A DNA stretch of 64,000 nt from the NCBI GenBank assembly GCA_001560915.1, contig CP014214.1, positions 992,001 through 1,056,000 of the forward strand, read 5' to 3'. The notes under the pieces are model-generated. The model made no database searches. It saw only the letters and a program-made list of their open reading frames with translations, and was not told the DNA's origin. This stretch comes from a methanogenic archaeon ISO4-H5 (GTDB lineage: Archaea; Thermoplasmatota; Thermoplasmata; Methanomassiliicoccales; Methanomethylophilaceae). This document shows, piece after piece, positions 63,301 to 64,000 of this stretch. Position 1 is the first letter of the stretch; each line of letters starts with the position of its first letter. The position numbers were made by a program, and so were the translations under genes.

Positions 63301-64000
63301 CGCCGCCGACATAAGGTTCGACCTCAATACCGCCGACCTCGTGTGGGACAAGGTGTGGGAAAGCGATCCCACTGCCGGCGAGACCCCCAAGGTCACCGCC
63401 AACGGCTGGACCTACGATTCAGTCACGCACAAGATGACGAAGTCGGGAGTGAAGTACGGCCAGGAGGTCCTCATGCCCTACATGAACTATCCTGAGACGG
63501 ACATCGTCGGCTGGACCGTCGGCGGCAATGCCGTCGGCGAATACGAGGACGATATGTACAAGCTGACCTACACGGGATCCGTCCCCCACTTCAAGATGTG
63601 GAACGGGAGCGAATGGGTCGATTGCGATGATATCGAAGGCTATCACTTCCACATCTACATTGACGGCGCCTATCTCCACGACTCCCAGTTCGTCCTGTCC
63701 AACGGTGTCTTCGTCCGCGTAGGCGAGGGCCCCGTCCCGCCCGAGACGTACACCCTGGTGGAGTCCGGCGAGTATGAGGGCAAGTACGTCGATACCTTCG
63801 GGAACTACTGGAACGACTCCCAGGGCAACAGCCTGTATGAGTACCACGTGTTCCGCAAGAACCCCCTCAGGTTCACCTACGCCATCGAGCCCTCGGATTC
63901 CGGCACTGTGTCCCTCGATGCCGTCTATCATGTGGATAATGTGGACATCACCTTCACCACCTTCAAGAGCAAGTTCATCAGCACCGGATACCAGAGCATG
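54314..64000 (+). CDS. Giant adhesin-like surface protein, 3' end beyond window
   Basis: At least 3,229 codons, open from the ATG at 54314 to the window end. N-terminal basic region and a helix (about 19-39) for secretion. Residues about 180-220 and 1720-1870 hold InlB/Listeria-Bacteroides-type repeats (FVEWFTDQDCSRQWDY...TTLYAKWV). Residues about 420-1095 hold many copies of a unit with the core [NSD][VI][YF]GGG (for example GNVYGGGYRG, QNVYGGGSGG, DVFGGGLG), a probable beta-solenoid. The rest is Thr/Asn/Tyr-rich repetitive sequence. It starts 17 nt after the previous stop. Probably the functional adhesin of the operon; binding target unknown. Confidence 0.88.
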   Translation, partial: MGSTGTAGKAIGRLTPKWMATLAVASVMVISAVLVSALYDPSNPSSVPDGVDTGFTQYITYHYDGSDTVDPYQAFYYGIASTEYNPEMWKSTGSVRSDASNWTGQTFTTDATVAALVRLPLTLNQTYQVLAPSGYTPVSWTRDSGSGAATITVDAENGRFDVTDVTSEGSLDIWFYLKKSVTFNKVFGGWNTAADGSGTQYLPGDVVPGTINTLYAIWIEPDVFGAKLKNTQRAEWDSGSYTINLTPTTGSANDELIWPFYPLGVDKDNKIDLNYTDFIVTRGDGRTSDSMYGTIYKFDWKASDWYGKSTATASYDGGTAKDLVYTVNSKGFQTGTYRSLDTSTAPSLPKRVQLNFGSANYCTGDAIFDSIGISGSGNGGKHGDGSGAALFAEGHVLIMGVGISNSSLGTGTDPAGGNKAPQIFGGMRNGGNISPSSYDGYLEKQMVFEQYRGGANNTMSVHVGTCLIIHSGIYVNVIAGSISTGNNGHIGNSSYPLSTYLVMKGGEVTDTLVGGCSGSNGQGDIYGHLSTGDGKMDGGTFVYFLDNAFMSGDKWEDAQVGLSDKYYTVEASVLEAGSSRGNNINQQSVITGSTHVFLSGKASVWDVQAGGRSAFTHTDYAYLEASGKSVVRHVACGTITDGTRDKNNCVDVTDVYVFENATVANVFGAGFDTWEQPSGRSMLGGTVNVTIAGGKVGNVYGGGYRGSIGDTGANQKVTVNVSILGGEIFQNVYGGGSGGLDKVKHKSDGTMSEQTSSYYTQSMGQSYVYGDINLTIGGNAVIHGNVYGGGMSVPKLSSYDGILITGKNPGFASENNNVVATVYGNTSVTIQGHAKIDGSVFGAGRGVEVTYNMNTGTYEYPDQTRLYVVDMTNLSSANPFKTIPWLLNSSGQVVYEYDSALCHVENNDAYIAEGCRYVTFARITGNSSINIDLESDGYIAQEVYGGSAYGKVTGNTSVKVVKGDLKKDVFGGGLGREGIVSVSGGRTVYIAGDENVSDTVNSISGVSIKGSVYGGSSKGDDGGSTLSQYTNTVVIVRNGYIAKDIFGGGLMGNTYGNASVYVGYDNGPSGPTPYSYTEAHSHGISVDNIYAGGNVSTEYDSEGRPIGIVPFEKYLVKGSGTVIVFGDDGKRPISITGSVMGSGNSCLTADKSISSSFTTYLAINGVENRAESMSAIHRADELIITHSVLKITGRSPLVKVGSSEKTLSIYGIGTMTLRRDSIVSIEDPIDAVAQYRSLSKDNLPSTVAAPSNEIRFLTGSTFYVRDVNMVYGKVEGYTILSVETQGRYGAYVLGDALLSSNNGFVVYRDGSYERADYSDSSGIRCWFISGVTRKVLTMNLNAETDQQGHPILTNTMATVDIQKFQDATQLRFTGGSFTSMSSDGTKMYYFDRPGTVSDTYTNLGMIVGYAPEDPSYNPGRALLYDRDTRYLDIGEGSTWMYGSYYAENGDTYSEEPLRGYEDRPDRVSRTLTPVTLQAFRASETPAGIYGINFVFTATHSDRTSYLGYLVINLQESIVVTYESMEGGQSVTKENVMTTNRTEVRIDLYVIGSSGSATSANDYEVIMKTELPNNKSEGQCDIMIPTGFTNGELHITGVSYTVYSEQGDTDSVFKRSYNRDAKIYVAAVSNQDKTTGWSTSAGVVESNDTMSDTVVGTLMGNISATVRYYVRDFTYEEDYPDYLSPQIHSETKRPQFTLHFYVLMNGERVNSNVTVTLIEKQKFQVTFYDSYKDPDYLSPEVRGYYEGTELTESNMPSTGPNFIGWYYAGTNFSNVYDYGQPVTKDMSLEARYTYVLTFDNMDGTSYTMYVPAEEGGTMLNKNAVPRPTATGYEFVEWFTDQDCSRQWDYTMDRITGDTTLYAKWVGKQITVHFWYTDSSGNLVSFAGDTTHVTPEVIDGNRFYVMMRVGDELIRPYVRYGSTFNTIDPYQSSSSIINILDFAKQSIEATMGSNVKFICWQAYRYNDPSEKTVYSIYSDTLMSGDMALERPTPGGSPTVLDVIDLYAVTATVAIQLEMSDSNNDASVHIAAPSTFLVYPDVPDDINDTYDVYGYDNTIYLFYNGNVNKWMEGDQKWQTAQTDAATIKNNGTFLFKWSNDFNGIDYGGSFRYYLDADNNWYAVEDWNHKYIDDTESDTTYAHDKYGNFYTRTGNAWTKSYFIVYAMDNSIEKEYKYEISESKWYMLQGALWVECNEPTGYYYKDRFGNHYEIAWSGSWNNSNNPRIYTANHDGGPYTITIAKTSSGNHTAPPVYKKDGNVYDWSQDSWADDHFLDLFCSRYMYKGDIYKCTYGAEAFYEFTFQLNQATRAGYRLVGWHNQHVDPMDDSYPSAGVNRTLFIFVDLTETNQPVWREILRTTEGSLYQTWVYDGVSAQPVIGDPSHLYTVGYTAVWEQLNYTVNIGNPAHGTINAYLVNEDGSRTNIDGNIDNIHYGDRIELSYAPTGNYQFSRWMITGEYIINPVGRPSTTMIVQGDCTISVSDIGDRVVTAQVYYDGLREQGGGKLNGSDADRTTAFMLNKATGEYCQMDFIPNVSDEYEFYRGYVPLGEYVFVLRYDMGEYGHNDFELMGDLTVDIEGRVDFSFYVLTARITDATTDGSTVVDHCSIPEGWQIINRVLLVDEHGNEVLRVSKYTGAIKDYIDREIDQGGAIINNPEDMIPPVRFTVAPGYFFNIYEGFPDEVSGVDQFVVNDINRYPYGTTLYGESFSGRFDLNWTRYWKPADVVVHIAPIAPEVKYAVDSPGSGEDWTATANIPYGSAFGLDTRTTDLESYLTQHSISKHVSSWKYPDGRMAVSTDVFGPETAVRLGLGGTPVIDGTTLFDQYGNKYNSASESDLEYYIVYKTVNNVESKYKIDGSDYYIWVNNQWESCDPVNLCYFKDGDNKYVLQGGEYRCFYIADSYCEIDAVITAAVEKPIAVKVMTENLSGGYDVTSSVNSFMLTEDSSTYTGTFPVEDISGYSFGTVVLEAAGGITVTSSAVIVDGHITGVLMTLDGWTDSIAADIRFDLNTADLVWDKVWESDPTAGETPKVTANGWTYDSVTHKMTKSGVKYGQEVLMPYMNYPETDIVGWTVGGNAVGEYEDDMYKLTYTGSVPHFKMWNGSEWVDCDDIEGYHFHIYIDGAYLHDSQFVLSNGVFVRVGEGPVPPETYTLVESGEYEGKYVDTFGNYWNDSQGNSLYEYHVFRKNPLRFTYAIEPSDSGTVSLDAVYHVDNVDITFTTFKSKFISTGYQSM

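Noticed and set aside
54364-63931. Many smaller frames on both strands across the giant adhesin gene
   Set aside because: The single frame from 54314 is open to the window end and has clear surface-protein repeats; the rest are shadows.
1-64000. tRNA genes
   Set aside because: No TTCGA-type T-loop with flanking stems and acceptor ends was found in intergenic DNA.
1-64000. CRISPR array
   Set aside because: No regularly spaced direct repeats; the TGTCAGA repeats near 38.7-39.5 kb are short and irregular.

Overview
The window looks like the chromosome of a methylotrophic methanogen of the Methanomassiliicoccales (Thermoplasmatota). The evidence is two methanol:corrinoid methyltransferase operons (mtaCB) next to a RamA-type corrinoid reactivase, an archaeal proteasome beta subunit followed by the archaeal termination nuclease FttA/aCPSF1, an archaeal-type leucyl-tRNA synthetase, an archaeal Ser-His-Asp signal peptidase, and TATA-box promoters. 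None of the 50 genes whose stop codon I could read ends in TAG (45 TGA, 5 TAA). One of the two mtaC copies carries an in-frame TAG. Both facts fit an organism that reads UAG as pyrrolysine, although no pyl genes lie in this window.

Layout. 1-3000: the 5' part of an MFS transporter gene, phosphoglycerate mutase, a small acetyltransferase and a small unknown gene. 3050-4140: a gene-free block holding about 700 nt of GC-rich, hairpin-dense sequence between AT-rich flanks, probably an unrecognised structured RNA. 4142-6512: an amino-acid:cation symporter with a duplicated-repeat membrane protein, and an orphan gene. 6858-14995: the methanol region, with a G3E GTPase and a histidine-rich metal-binding partner, two tandem mtaCB operons on the minus strand, and divergent ramA. 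15036-21930: a WG-repeat/histidine-phosphatase fusion, an HxlR regulator divergent from hcp, an HPP-family protein, a YqaJ-like nuclease, a small membrane protein and an arylsulfotransferase-like secreted protein. 22059-29468: a type II/IV secretion-like ATPase and its membrane partner, separated by an HD hydrolase and B12-dependent ribonucleotide reductase, then a winged-helix protein. 29628-38014: psmB, fttA, ubiX, an aldo/keto reductase, a pRiA4b ORF-3-like protein and leuS. 38085-47549: a methyltransferase, a double ribbon-helix-helix regulator with a short FtsZ-like protein, flavoproteins, hipBA, arsM/arsR, an AAA ATPase and sfsA.

47643-64000 is the accessory, cell-surface part. A secreted protein and a frameshifted IS110-family element precede a five-gene operon: a SipW-like signal peptidase, a TasA/camelysin-like secreted subunit, a large anchored surface protein, a second subunit-like protein, and a giant adhesin of more than 3,200 residues that runs off the window. 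This resembles an archaeal counterpart of bacterial SipW-TasA matrix fibres with a dedicated adhesin and is the best candidate here for an undescribed system.

Several regulatory patterns tie genes together. A 16-nt box is shared by the mtaC1 and nrdJ promoters. A 12-nt box sits 7 nt upstream of the TATA box of both secretion-like transcription units. TGTCAGA repeats surround the ribbon-helix-helix/FtsZ-like locus. Palindromes flank the hipBA TATA box and lie in the hcp and arsM promoter regions.
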